Numbered from the stretch's first letter, positions 1 to 13,184 are shown. The stretch: DNA of 64,000 nt from Cyclaneusma minus (GCA_037179335.1 JAKZHN010000042.1:269870-333869), one strand, 5' to 3'. The notes: generated from the letters alone by a model not told the origin. Numbers and translations: made by a program.

Positions 1-2
1 TC

Positions 3-170
3 GCTGCTCACGCTCTGTTCCTGCTGCAACGAAACGTCGAGGTTCTCATATTCCCTGAGACGGTCCGATTTCACCACGATTTCTCTGAGTCTGCCAGTGC
101 CGACAACGATCATGAGGGCAGAGCTGGTATAGAGCAGATGTTGGTGGATGATGTGTCAGATGGTGCATGA
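3..170 (+). CDS. possible 3' end of a gene cut by the window edge
   Basis: An open frame runs in from the left edge for 55 codons and stops at TGA 168-170. It has no start codon at its beginning, so it could be the last exon of a gene lying mostly outside the window. The peptide starts AAHALFLLQRNVEVLIFPET and turns acidic towards its end. I do not recognise the family. A chance open frame of this length is also possible. Confidence 0.25.
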   Translation, partial: AAHALFLLQRNVEVLIFPETVRFHHDFSESASADNDHEGRAGIEQMLVDDVSDGA

Positions 171-1149
171 GATGGTCAACTGTGCCAGAGTACTGTCACT
201 AGGAGCCTTGTGCTTCATGCGATGCATCATGTGATTGGCTGAGACTCGGGAAAGAGGTGCGATTGTCAGACTGAGTTGCACGTGGTGTGGCCATCAGCTG
301 TGCTAACATCTTGTTATATATAGATATCTTGGTTGTCGACTACAGCGGGACTAAAAGGGTCGTCATATCACGGCCATGAAATCGTCGATCGACGTGGCAG
401 CGTTTGGAACGTACTTCTTTTTTCAGTTTGTTATTTGCGGAATTTTATACCTATAGATTTGTATATCTTCTCTTCCTCCATTTTAGTATTATCTGTTGTT
501 CATTGATTCAGGTATCTTCCATGCTTTCGGAATTTAAAGGGTTTTATATGCGATAGCGGCAGAAGTCGATAATAGAGTGAGAAAGTGACTCTCCGCCGGA
601 TTCCCTCCTAAGTTCCCCGAGATAGGCCAAGGAGTCGACCCTTCCACGGAGCCTTGGGGCTAACAGAAGTGGCGACAACGACAAGAAAAGCTCTCACGGG
701 GGCCAAATATGGCGCTTGTTGCCCCCGGGCGGTAAGAGAAAGATGAAGCTCGCTTCCTGTTGGTACAAGACCTTGACAGCATTCTCAAGGCATTACATCT
801 TCAAGACCCTCAAGACCCTTAACACCCTCCTGCTGCGCAAGACTCCTCTAAAGTAGACAATACCATACTATCGAACCGACCCTCACGTGCTAGCACCAGT
901 GATTCCCTGCGAATCGACAGAGGGTGGTGGTGGTGGTGGAGCTTACACTTCCCGAGCAGCGCCTCTTCCTCGCCTGATACACATCTTTCCCCCGCGCCTT
1001 TCTTTTCAGAATTGCGCTTCGAATCCTCAAGGTTGGAGCACCATCAGCCACCCACTTTGTGTATCCGAAGCAAGCAAAAGCTTCGCCACACCTTCGATTC
1101 AGAATTTCAGACCGTACGCGCCCAGCTTATGCCATTCTGAACCAACAAC
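171..1149. other. intergenic, no gene seen
   Basis: This stretch holds no open frame with a recognisable domain. It includes an AT-rich part (about 310-540) and the upstream region of the F-box gene. A GGT-repeat run sits near 922-940. Confidence 0.5.
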
Positions 1150-3603
1150 ATGGACGAAGAACCCGCTATGGACAGCTGTGTTGCCTGCGGGGAATACCTT
1201 ATTCTCGATGACATTGCCGAAACTGAGTGGATGAGAGAGTTTCGCGCAGGCAAGTCTCCCTATTGATCTGAGCACCAAAATTCCCTACAAATGTATTGCC
1301 CAGGCTAACCCTTACCCCCAGTTTACGCAACAATGGTTGACTCCGAATTCGATCATGCGCGCATCTCCGGGGTGGGAGTCATGCGACCCCGCGGATACAA
1401 AACCCCAATCGATCCCACAAAAAGGCATGATGAAAATGGACTAGCCAGTCGGGATCTGATCGAGATATTCTGGGACTCCCATCTGCCTACTCTACGCCTG
1501 AAGGATAGACAGCCGATAGCTGTCGGCTTTCCCTTCCACGAACCATGCTGGTGCCTGATGGTTTCGTTGAACAGAGATATTACTTCTGATTCTTCCATCC
1601 AAGCTCTGTACAATGTGCTTAGGTCGTTTCCTATCCAGACTCCTCTGTTGGATATGGGACATACTTACGGCAATACTTGGGAATTAATGGCTGTCCCTTC
1701 ACTTCTTCTTCCAGGAGATGAGCGTCGCTTCCAAGGCTACAACTACGCCGATGATGACACTTCTGGTCTGGAAAACCCTTTTCTTGCACACAGACTGCGC
1801 AGAATGGTGTCGTTTTGGCTTACACGAGGACTAGCAATGTTCCAAGAGATCAACAACCGCACGCAATCAGCTATCAGCGATAATGGCTCGAGGAAGGATG
1901 TATTCTTCCAGCTCCCTGTCGAAATCCGCGAGAGAATACTTTGTCGAATACCTACGAAAGACATACTCAACATAAAGCTCGCCTCCCGAGCTTTTGCCCA
2001 GACACCCTTGACTCCAGCCTACTGGGCCAGCCGTTTTGGACGCGGTTTCGAGTACCATTGCGCTTTCGAGACACGCCAGCTTTTTGCAACTAAGATCATC
2101 ACAGCCAGTTTCTGCTACCACATGGTAAAATGCCACTGCAGCCGGAAGTTAGGTTTCAAAAACCGCCGCCGAGTCTGGGATCTACTCATTACCCTGAATG
2201 AGTTGGTGACTCGCTCGAAAAGCACTGTCCTCAACGGTTCCCCCATCGAGCCAACTCTGGTATCTGGAAGACGAGCGTATAAACCTCGACTACGCTGGAA
2301 TGATGCCGATGTAAGGCAAGAAGATGCGCATTTTGAAGGGGGTTGTAAAGCGTTGTGGGCGAAGATTGTCAGCCTCCCAGTCCATCTTTCGGCCATCTAC
2401 GTGTCCTTCATTGATGTCAACGGGACCTCGTTCGTATCAGGTTTTCGTTTCCAGTCAAGCAACGGGGCACAGATTCTGCTAGGTTTCGTCTCTCCAGACA
2501 CAGAAGTCATGGTAGACAATGACTCTCTTTCATCCCGACTTGCCTGGAGTGGCATCCGAGGCTGGGAGGTGGCAATCGAACCCCGAGGCATACGAGCTAT
2601 CTTATTCATTGGACCGTTCGACGAGAGGTCTAACTGGTGTGGTAACCCAGATAGACTGCCTAAGAAGTTCATGCACCGAAGTCCTGGATTGACCGTGTCG
2701 AACCTGGCGGCAAGATTCGATGCCCTCAAATTGGTGTCCCTAGGTATGCCGTATAAAGATGCAGCTCAACCTCCCACCAAGATGATCACCCGTGATGGCC
2801 AGTAAATCGAGAATCCGAAGTACCGGGACAGTTTGGTCAGAGACAGTTTAGCGTGGTATCCCACCATCCCTAGCGATGAGCTGCATTTCAACTGCAAGAG
2901 TACCAACACCTGGGCGAATATGACGTTCATGTCATTCGGCGGCGAGAATGGCGAGCGACTTCCTGAACTTACCAAAATTACTGTCTCCATATTCGACCTA
3001 CGATTGATCTGCGGCGTCAGATTTACCTATCAAACCAATGATGAGGAGAAAAAGACGCTGTCCTTTGGAGTCACGTCTTATGAGATACCGATCACGGACA
3101 AACGACGAGAGCAGCGGCCCGACGAGAATTCTGGAGACGAGGAGGTTAACTTCGACATCAATGGCCCCGGTGGAGAGTTCATTAACCAAATGTCAATCCG
3201 ACGATCAGAATTGGATGCCGACGCTGTTAGCGAAGAATCCGACGAGCCTGGCGAGTATAGTTGTTGGGAGAGGCTGGCTTTGCCGCGTAGCTTCCAGGTG
3301 AGGACAATTTGAAATTATTAATTTTTTATGCGATGTTTCTAATTGCAATTACCATTAGGTCCATACCAACTTTGGTAGAAGCTGTTGTTTCCCATCTGAC
3401 CTGGATGAGTACGTCCAGCAGGGTGGCTCAACGGTACCATGCTACATCGATGAGGAAGCCTCCAAGATCGTTGGTTTCCTCGCTGGTTCGGTAAGTTTCG
3501 ATTCTGTACACATCTTTTGCTCGACTAAAGCTAACGCAACGGACTTGGGTTTTAGATAAATGGCATCTTTGCGAGATGGGGTGTGGTCTCCCGGCCAGAG
3601 TAG
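1150..3603 (+). CDS. F-box domain protein
   Basis: Probable substrate adaptor of an SCF ubiquitin ligase. The start ATG at 1150 opens a peptide with a CVAC pair, as in a group of fungal F-box proteins with a long C-terminal domain. The F-box lies around residues 225-275 (FFQLPVEIRERIL onwards). Inferred introns are 1250-1321 (GC-AG, donor GCAAGT), 2751-2831, 3298-3358 and 3491-3555. With all four removed the frame is continuous for 724 residues. The 2751-2831 intron is weaker (donor GTATAA). Without it, an in-frame TAA at 2803-2805 would cut off the C-terminal third. The C-terminal part keeps the family look (SLAWYP, NFGRSCCF). If that intron is not spliced, the gene is a truncated pseudogene. 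The substrate is unknown. Confidence 0.78.
2751..2831 (+). other. candidate intron hiding an in-frame stop
   Basis: The segment starts GTATAA, contains GCTCAAC as a possible branch site and ends ACAG. Removing it joins residues SLGMP to LVRDSLAWYP in frame and skips the TAA at 2803-2805. Two other acceptors (after 2840 and 2846) would also keep the frame. Inferred, not proven. Confidence 0.5.
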
Positions 3604-3767
3604 GCTCCGCTATCATGAGAAGAAGTGGTGATGACCTAGTCTCACATGGGGCATCTCGAATATTCTAAGGACAAGTGGTCGAGGACGATTTGCGCGGCAC
3701 GTTATTGCAAAGGCTCTGGATGCAAGCAGAGTACGAGCGTTCAAGGAATTCCTACCGTTTAGGTAAG

Positions 3768-4000
3768 TACAGTGGGTGGAAAAAAGTCTGAATACGGCCT
3801 ACAGTCTCTGAATAATTGCGAATATTCCAAAGAACCAGAAATATTCCCGATGACTAGCGATATACCAGTTGCTTCAGAATATACCAAGTAATTTGGGACA
3901 TTCCAAGTTATTGGGAATACTCCTGGTTATTTGGAATATTTACAATTATTCGAAAATTGCAGACTGTATTCAGACTTTTTAGTTTTTTCCTCCCACTGTA
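3768..4000. mobile_element. Tc1/mariner-type fold-back MITE
   Basis: A 233-bp non-coding element. The left end reads TACAGTGGGTGGAAAAAA and the right end, reverse-complemented, reads TACAGTGGGAGGAAAAAA. The TA at each edge fits a duplicated TA target. Similarity between the two arms continues inward for about 80 bp (shared blocks GTCTGAATAC, GAATAATTG, AATATTCCAAA), so most of the element can fold on itself. Such ends are known from pogo/Fot1 and other Tc1/mariner elements. No transposase is present, so it would depend on one elsewhere. It sits 81 bp beyond the polyketide synthase stop codon. Confidence 0.75.
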
Positions 4001-4080
4001 GCTAGCGCTTCATGAAGACATGCTGTCAATGACAAAAACACCTATTATTGCAGTAGAAGTACACGTGAGCTATATTCGGC

Positions 4081-7000
4081 TCAGGATGAAAGCTTTCCCA
4101 AATCCTTTGCGACCATCGTCGCTATCCCTGAGATACTTTTGTTTCCAAGGATATCAAACACAGTCACCTCCGCCCCGACCGCACTTCGAAACCAAGTCCT
4201 CACCTCAATAGCCGAAAGCGAGTCGATACCGTAACTATGCATCGGTCTTCCTGTGTCGATGTTCTCCCTTTCGATAGCCAGTGTCTTTGAAAGCTTTGTC
4301 TGCAAACCACTTGTGACGATTTCCGCAACTTCTTCCACGGAGAGCGCATTTTTGATCAGCTTCATGTAGTTCACTTGCGTATCTGTTGTCTGCATCGCTG
4401 CCGTGTCGGTATCCATCAGGTAGAAGTGACGGAACATAGGCCTCTTCATCCAGTCGGGCTCTTCTTTGCCTTGTGACTTGAATGCCGAGGCAGACTTCAG
4501 CGCCGTCACCACTTGCGCCTTCGAGCCCTGTACTGGAAGTTTGGGGTCGCAGAAGTACTCCAGCATCGCATGGAGTTCCTTCTCGTGGATATCCTCGTGG
4601 GCATCCGCGCCAAGAGTCTCGGCAAGTCCCTCATGCTCGGCTACATATCCAACGTTCAGAATGTTGCCCAAGTCGATAGATGTAGCCTTCTCGCCGTGTT
4701 TGAGTCGATGGTGGGCTAGATCATCTTGGTACGTGTTCCCAGCCGCATAATTTGACTGGCCAATATTGCCAACGATACCCGAGATCGAAGATAGCATGAT
4801 GAAGAAATCCATTCCTTCAGGTAACAGGGAATGCAAATTCCAAGAGCCATGCACCTTGGGCTTTATCGCATCGTTGAAGCCCTGCAGACTCATGTTATCG
4901 AAAAGTGTGTCCTACGAACATCAGCCATCATCTTCAGGTGTACAAAGGAAGGGAAAATACCTGAAGCACCATAGCCGCTTGCACACAGCCCTTGATGGGA
5001 GGAAGATGTTTACAATTTCCTAAAGCTCGTGTCAAGCTTTCCTTATCTCCAACATCACATTGGGGCGTCAAAACTCGCACCCCCTTCTCTCTAAGCTCTT
5101 TCAGCATAACATTTGCTGCCTGTTTATATTCCGTCGAGCGAGACAGCAGTATCAGATTCCGAGCACCGCGACTGACCATCCATCGAGCAATACTTGTGCC
5201 GATACCTCCGAGGCCTCCTGAGATAATATATGAGGCATTCGCATCGAGCTGATAAGTGGACAACTTGCCAGGCACAACCTACCATCAATACTCAAGTTAG
5301 CCGCAACTTATACTTGAGACCAGATACACGTACCGGTACCAAGCTATCATCGTCAAGCTTGACTACTATTTTCCCCATGCTTTGACCGCTCTCCAGATGT
5401 CTGAAGGCAGATTCAATTTCAGACCCAGCAAAAATTTGTAGTGGTCCAGGAATTGAAATATGCCCCTTCTCCAAAAGGTCAATGCAAGACGCCAAAAGTT
5501 TCGAAATCAGGTTTTTGTCGTGATGATAGGCATAGAAAAGATCCACGCCCGCGAACATTGCACTTCTCGAGAACGGAAACATCGGTAGAGTCCCCAGCCC
5601 CTGGATATCTTTGTGGCCCATCTCGATAAAACGGCCAAATGGGGCAATGCATTCCCATGAGCATCGGAGTGCTTCCCCAGCAAGTGAGTTGATAATGACG
5701 TCCACCCCGCGACTGTCTGTCAACCTTTTGATTCCTTGCACGAACTCAGGGGTTCGGCTCGAGAATATGTTCTCTTCTCGGATACCATATCTCTCAATGA
5801 GAAACTGCTTCTTCTTGTCATTACCAACAGTGGCAAATATCTCAGCATGATGCAGCTTGGCCAGCTGTACGCAAGCCTGACCAAGCCCCCCAGCCGCAGA
5901 ATGAATCAAGACTGATTCTTTTGACCTTATCCGCGCTGTCCATTCCAGAGCAAGGTAAGCCGACAAGAAAGCAATGGGGAACGCAGCTGCAGCTTCAAAA
6001 GACATTCCATTTGGAATTCTGGCCACATTGTTGCAGTGTGAACGAACTCGCGTTTTGAAAGCGCCTTTGGCTATCGTGAGCACTCGCTCTCCAACTCGGT
6101 AGGGAGCCCGTGAGCCAACGTTCGTGACAATACCAGAGCATTCCATTCCGATATAAGATGCAGGCTCCTGACCGAGTGAGATGAGAACGTCTCGAAAATT
6201 CAGAGCAACCGCTTTTGTTTCCATCTCAATATCGTCAGGCTCCAATGGTGTGTCTTGGGTGACTTCGTCATCCACATACTGGAAGGTGTCCAACATTCCA
6301 GGAACACCAATGCCCAACTTCAGTCGCCGTGCTGGATCCTCTCGAAATTGTTGGACTGTAGGACTCTGACCTACAGTGTTTTGGGCGATGTATCGGTTGA
6401 GATAATTGCCTTCCACGACTCGGTTGATGCAAAGAACACCGTCTTGAACGACGTATTCCATCTCGCAGTCTCCCACCGGCGTCGTCACAGTCTCTCGTAC
6501 GATCTTCGCTAGTAGTGGAAGATCTTTGGCTCCCGATTCAAGCTTCATCACGACGAATTTCAGGCACAAAGCTTCCCTAAGAACGCTTCTCGCGAAACCT
6601 GTAGCCAGATCCCCAATAAAATCTGGCATACACTCGTCGTTTTGTCCCATAGGCCAGACCACGGTTTCGACCAGTGATAGAAGTTGGCGTAAGCCAGCCC
6701 ACCTCTGGTCAGTCATTTGGGACAGAAACGGCTGATCAATCTCGAAAAGCAATATCCCGCAGTCGTACTTCCGAAACCCCGATGCAATCTCATCTAAACT
6801 GACGACATCACAGCAGTAGAAAAGGTCTTCTTGAACAAGTAATTGTTGAAGCACCTTAGCAGCCACAAGCTGTTCTGTAGATTCAGGCTCTGGTAGCCTA
6901 ACAATCACGGCATGGGGTCGATGTGGTTCTGATTCACAGCTAACTCGAGACTCGGGAGGAGCTGCCGTGGAAATCATCGTACTGCAAGATCGACCATCCT

Positions 7001-10000
7001 CGGATAGAGGGAAAACGAGATCAGTGCCGGTAAAACCACACGCGGACAAGTACGTATTCCACGTCTGTCTCGAAACCGTCGGGCCCCATTTTCGGATGTT
7101 TTCTTGTCCAAGCCACCACCCAGGCAAAAGGCCAAATATGAAGCCACTGATAACGTCTTCCACATCGGTAATCTCAAATATTAACAGCTTTCCGCCGGGT
7201 TTCAAGAGCGTTCTTGTGTTGCGGAGTGTGTTCTCCAGGTTTCTGGTGGCGTGGAGGACATTGGATGCGAGAATAAGATCGTACCCTTCAACATCGAATC
7301 CCTGGTCGGCAGGTGGTTCCTCGATGTCCAAGGTCTTGTAGACTATTCTACTGCCGTAGCTCTCGAATTCGGTCTCTGCAGCTTCCAGGAAAACTGGCGA
7401 GATGTCTGTGAATGCATATTCAGCGAACCTCGGCGTGCTTTCCGAATTATTGCCCACCAGAGTCTTCATAAGCAACTGCGTGCCAGATCCAGTCCCAGCT
7501 CCAACCTCCAGAACCCTGAGGTTAGGTTGTTTGTGTGCTAACGCGTCCACATACTTCAAGGCGTCCGAAAATCCAGTCGTTCCGTCTCGAATGTAGCGGT
7601 AGAATTCGTTTACCCGGCCATCACCAAATAACAAGCTAAGAGCGTCTACGTCTCCGCTGAAAATTGATTTGAGACTTTTTGCCACCATAGAAAGCAGTCT
7701 CCCCTCTGCATCGACTGTCTCAAGGCGTGAGATAAGCGTAGATAAATCGCCGGGTACGGATGAGGGACCGCGCCTCTCTCGCAAATGCTTAGACCATTCA
7801 AGGTAACGCTTCAAATGGGGCTTTTCTTGCAATGCTGCATGCACTTCACCGCCAGTTTTGTCCAAGTCTGCTAATGCTGCATAGCATAGCATGGCTTTCT
7901 CTTTGGCAAGCTCTGACTCGGCGATGGATTTTGTGGGACTGGTGGAAAAGTATGCATTGCCTCGCCCGTTCTCCAAGATCTTGACGTCTGGCTTCCACTC
8001 CATATTGTAGCACAAGCGGCGAGGGGGTTTTCCATCAGTCCAAGCATCGCTGCTTTTTGCCACCGATGTCAGATGGAAGTCGGCAGTCACAAATGGTGCA
8101 TTCGTCTGTAGATCAAGAGACGTCACAGAAGACTCGGCGTGTCTGAGTCCACGGAATTCGGACTTCGCATGGATTTTGAGCGTTTGCTGCTGCTCATCAA
8201 GCAGAATCCCCGTTTTTGTAGATATCCACATTGCATTCAGTAAGGTTGGAACCATCGTGGGGATTGTCTCTCTCCCGCCTTTTGTCAAACCCAAAAATGC
8301 CAACTGGAAGAAAGCATCTAGGACCGAGGGATGTATGAATGGCTGCTGGATTTTGCGAGCATCTTCTTCGGGTTTTTGGACAGGGACATCGATCATGGCC
8401 ATTGAGGTTCCGCCTTCTCCAAAACGGATGTCTCTGATACGCTGGAATGTTGGACCAAAGTTGAGGCCAGAATCTTTCAAGTGGTTGTAGAACCTTCTAG
8501 AGCCCATTACCATGCTAGATTTTCTTTCAATCTCCAGGCAAGTATTTTGCTCATGTGAGAACTCGAAGCCGTGATAATCAAGGGCAACAACTCCCTCGCA
8601 GAGTTCATGGCACTGCTCAGCTTCGTAAGCATAGATTTTGAACGAGTTCCATGTGAGGAACTTTCCCATCCGCTCTCGCCCTGGGCGTAGACAAAACTGT
8701 ACTTCCACACCATCTTGTCCGCCCGGTATTACTAAGGCTCGCTTGAACACGACGTTCTTGAAGTGATAACCTCTGAATGGTCTTTGCTCGCTCACGTGTT
8801 GTCGTACAGCCTCTATTGCCATTACCAGCATTCCGGCTGCTGGATATAGATCTGCGCCATTAATGTTGTGGTCTTTGATCCATGGATTCTCGGACATCCT
8901 AATGGTTTTTCGCCATCTTGCCTCGAGAGGATTCCAATCCGAGACTCTGGTCCCAAGGAACTTGTTAGGCGGATACTCGCGGAATCTGAATCCTTTGCTT
9001 AGTCTGCTCTCGACCCAATATTTCTTGCTTCGGTCGAATGGATATCTTGGCAGAGTCGTAAGTGTTTGCCGGTCTCGTACAGAGAGCTGTGTCTCGTTGA
9101 CTTTCGTGACATTGATGGGAAACCCCATGCGGAATAATTCACCTGCAACTCTCATCGCTGTATTGAGAGCAGACTCGCCTCTGATCAGCACAGATCCGTA
9201 CCTGAACTCATTGCTTGGCGTATCGTGTCCTATACAATCCTTGATAGATCCTCTCAAGGCAGCGTGAGGTCCGATCTCCAGAACATAGTTAACGCGCATC
9301 CCGCCTTTTCCACCGAGTGACGATCCGCCTAGCTTTCCAGCCGGTGTGAACGTGATATTGCTCATCGCCTTCGTAAACTCGACCGGCGAGACAAGATTTC
9401 GTACCCAGTAATCAGCAGTTTGAAGATGCTCCTTCGCCACCTCTGATCCAGTCAAAGATGAGAACATCACAGGAGCGTTCAAAAGCTGTTCTTGCGGCTC
9501 TACCCCGACAATATCCTCAGCTAACGCGCGATAATCGGAAACGACTTGTTCCATTTGCTGCGAGTGATATGCAACATCAACCGGTAGAATCTTTGTCAGC
9601 ACACAATCCTTCTCAAGTACACGTTGTAGCTCGCGTAGTTGGTCCGGGTATCCAGATATCGTTACGTTCTTTGGGCTGTTGATGCAAGCAATCGAGAGAA
9701 AGCCGGTAGAACAGTCTATTTGGCGCATGTAGCCTTCTGCTTCTTGTCGAGGTAATTCAACGGCCATCATACCACCTGGAGAACAAGATTTTGAGAGTGA
9801 TGCGGCAACAAGGCCGCGGTAGTAGGCCAGTTGGAATGCAGCATCTTGAGATAGCGCTCCCTGACAATATGCAGCTGCAATCTCCCCGGACGAATGTCCA
9901 ATGGCTGCTGAAGGCTTTACGCCCCACGATGAAAGCAATTTTACAAGAGCAATCTGAAGCGCTGTACAAACTGGTTGAGAAAGAACAGGATCACGTAATT

Positions 10001-12199
10001 TCGATGATGACTTGTCTCTAGAAAGCTCCTCTGGTAACTGTCAGTCATGTCCAAAATAACAAAGTTCAGGTTGATCAGAAATAAATATCTCAGGGAGAGG
10101 AATGTGAAAAAGGGTGAGCCAGCACACTTACTTATCAACGACCACCGACAACCAAGCGTCTCCAGCAAACACTCGAGTTCTTCCAAAGTTGTCTTGAAGA
10201 CGGAATAAACCATCAATTCCCTTCCCATGGCATACCACTGCGCGCCTTGACCAGTGAAGACGAAGCACAGTTTGGGTGACTGTACAGACTTAATCGCTTC
10301 AGTCTCATTTGTCAACCTTGATTGCAATTGGGATGTGGAGTCGGCCACCGCAAACGATCTCCAAGGCAGAAGTGTACGCTTCGAAGATAGAGTATATGCC
10401 ATGTCAGCAAAATACTTGTCTCCTGTTGGAGTAGGCAAGTGATCTCGGAATGCCAACACCATCCGCTTTACAGCAGGCTCGTCGGCAGCGGACCATACGA
10501 CCAGCTTTGGCGAAATGACACTCGCTGCTTTTATGCCTGCAATAGGCCTTTCGAGCTCGAAGATGTCATCTTTTATTGCGGGTGAAGTCTCACTACCACT
10601 GGCGGCAGGTGGAAGCTCTCTCGTGTTGTGATGTCCGGCCAGCTTTCGTAGCCTAAGATAGTTGTACGCATCGTCCAAGACTGCGTGAGCGTTGGCGCCT
10701 CCAAACCCAAATGAGTTGATTGAGGCTCTTCTCAGGCCTTCATGAGGCCAGGGCGTGGCGATTTCCGGGATCTTGATGTTGAGCTGACGAGCTGCGATGG
10801 CCGGATTCAACTTCTCAAATACAGCTTGCGAAGGAATGACACCTTTCTCCAATGCGAGAACTGTCTTGATGAGACTGGCCACACCACTAGCGCCTTCCAA
10901 ATGGCCGATGTTGCTTTTCACGGCTCCCACATGGAGGGGTGTGGAAGTTGACCTAGCGGTTTTGAATGCATTGTGGATTGCCATCGCCTCAATAGGATCG
11001 CCCAAAGGCGTGCCTGTTCCATGCGCTTCCACGTAGTCTGTGGAGTCCATATTCAATCCGAAAGCTTGATAAGTTTCTTGGATCATATTCTGCTGAGCTT
11101 TGGCACTTGGCTGCGTGATGCCTGGAGTACGTCCATCTTGATTCGCCCCGGTGGCTCGAATGACTGCTCGAATAGTATCACCGTCCTTGAGTGCTTTCTG
11201 GAGCGGCTTCAAAATGACCACTCCCAGTCCTTCGCCGCGAGCGTATCCATTGGCACGATGATCGAAGCTGTAACTGATGCCGTCTTTGGAGAGAAAGTTC
11301 AGATCGTTTAGACTCGTGGTGGATTCCGGGTTGATCATGAGATTGCAGCCTCCGACTATGCTCATTTCCGACTCTCCGGAGCGGATGCTCTGGCAGGCAA
11401 GATGGAGAGCGTTCAAACTGCTCGAACAAGCAGTGTCCAATGACATGCTCGGTCCTTTCAGATTATAGAACCAGCTGAGGCGGTTGGAAAGCATTGAAAA
11501 GGCTGTTCCTGGCGCCTTGTACTTGGCCGGGGTCTCCTGATCCCGGTTGAGAAGTATCTCGTAGTCGTGAAGAAATGCACCTATGAAAACAGAGGTTCTG
11601 GTTCCATTCACCTGCGAAATGGGCATTCCCCCTATAGAATTAAGTTACATTGTATTCAGCAACTGAGGAAAGAATTGCCTACCATTTTCAAAAGCTTCAT
11701 AGGTGACTTCTAGGAGCCATCTTTGCATAGGATCCATGCAAGCCGCCTCGCTGGGCTGTATTGAGAAAAAAGGGGCATCGAATTTGGCGATATCTTCCGT
11801 GAGAAAATGACCCTTTCGAACATTAAACTGGCGATCTTGTCAGCATTTATTCTCCTGTAAGAGACGAGATATATTTACCGTGCCCGCTTCTTCTTCCTCT
11901 GGGTGGTAAAATGCATCTACATTGTACCGATCTGCCGGAACATCCGACTCCGTATGTCTTCGCTCTATGAGCAAATCCCAGAATTCCTCTGTAGACGTGA
12001 CATTCGGAGGAAGTCTGAGAGAAATGCCAACAATAGCTATCGCCTCGACCTTGTCATTTCTCTCCTCCATCGAGGTGTTGTGGTCATCTTGGGTGATACA
12101 CTCAGGCTCGCTTCTCTGACAACTTTGAAATTGCGGAATCTCTTCAGCTTCCTGCTTCCACCCAGCCAATTTCTCGACGAAACCCTCGTTTGCCATCAT
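4081..12199 (-). CDS. highly reducing type I polyketide synthase
   Basis: Iterative synthase building a reduced, possibly C-methylated polyketide from malonyl-CoA. Start ATG is at 12199-12197 and stop at 4083-4081. Five introns (11828-11878, 11632-11682, 10031-10131, 5279-5333, 4912-4960) give 2,603 residues. Domains in order: ketosynthase (about 54-480; Cys224 in DTACSSS, His359 in EAHGTGTPLGDP, His399 in KSNIGHLEGA); acyltransferase (Ser702 in GHSSGE); dehydratase (His1043 in HNINGADLYP, Asp1227); C-methyltransferase (EVGAGTGSGT near 1500); enoylreductase (about 1920-2215, HSAAGGLGQA near 2035); ketoreductase (GGLGGIG 2242-2248, Tyr2382); acyl carrier protein (Ser2558 in GIDSL). Every domain keeps its key residues. 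There is no thioesterase, so release must occur in trans. The divergent FSH1 hydrolase is the obvious candidate. The product cannot be read from sequence. Confidence 0.97.
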
Positions 12200-13184
12200 C
12201 GCGGCTTCAGAAACCAATGTATGGACAGAGGCACTGATAACAACAGAGACAGCGAGTGCTCAAACACACGGAGGAGAAAAGAACGAAGATAATCAATCGG
12301 CTTCGTTTCCGGGGCCTGAGCAGGTGGATATGAGAAGATTCAGATTCGGAAATTCAGCAAAATTCTGAGTCGGTGAACCAAGTGGCAAGATCTGAGCGGT
12401 GAGCTGGCTTTGGGGTGGGAGGTTGAACTCACCTCAAGGCTCACCTTTTCTGACGCATGAAGACAGGTATGTGAACCAAATGGTTTCACTTAGTCACGCC
12501 TGTCACCTTGTACCTGCAAATCATATATAAAAATACAAAGTCGACCCTTTTCTGGACCCCACCCGAGCCGACTTATCTCGCTTGGGTTGATTCGTTGCCA
12601 GCCTTCAATGTACGAGAACTAATCAACTAGTTCGGACCCATATATTGTTGTCAGCCTCGTACCCTAGTGGCGTCCAATCGGGCTTCAATCTCTCCCTCGA
12701 GAAGCCAATTCCGTGAAAAGCAGGTCGATGAAGGGCACCCCCTTGCAAGAATCCCGCTTGTGGTACCCAATAGTGAGTGAATAGTCGGCCACTCCATTGC
12801 GGCTGAAGTGTCGATCTCGAATACCCGCTACGTCTTCTCAAATCCCTGTTTTCACCTAATAACCCGGTGGCACAAAAGCGGGCTGATGCGTGATCCAGAT
12901 CTGCCTGTTACGAGCTGGCAAGGCATTTTTCCCGCCTCTACCTATAGGCTGTAGCATTTCACTAGCCAACCATGGGAATTCATGCGACATGGTCAACTTA
13001 TTATCAGAGCCCCTGCAACGATGCATTTCTCGCAACTTCACATGGGGCGGAAGAAAATTCCTGTGGTTACCCTACGCCCATACAAATTATCACCAGGAAG
13101 GTATTCTACATTTGATAGCAGACAAGATCTGATTGCTTCACATCTCTTCACGCACCAAGTCGCTGTAGCTTAATCCGAATTGAA
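12200..13184. promoter_or_regulatory. shared divergent promoter of the synthase and hydrolase genes
   Basis: A 985-bp gap between two start codons pointing away from each other, so it must carry both promoters. It holds a pair of near-identical 13-mers, GTGAACCAAGTGG (12373-12385) and GTGAACCAAATGG (12471-12483). The second extends to a near-palindrome ending at 12489. A TATATAAAAAT stretch lies near 12523-12535. These are candidate regulator sites only. Confidence 0.45.

Noticed and set aside
6967..7341. 124-codon frame opposite the synthase
   Set aside because: Antisense shadow of conserved synthase sequence, like the other plus-strand frames in 4081-12199.
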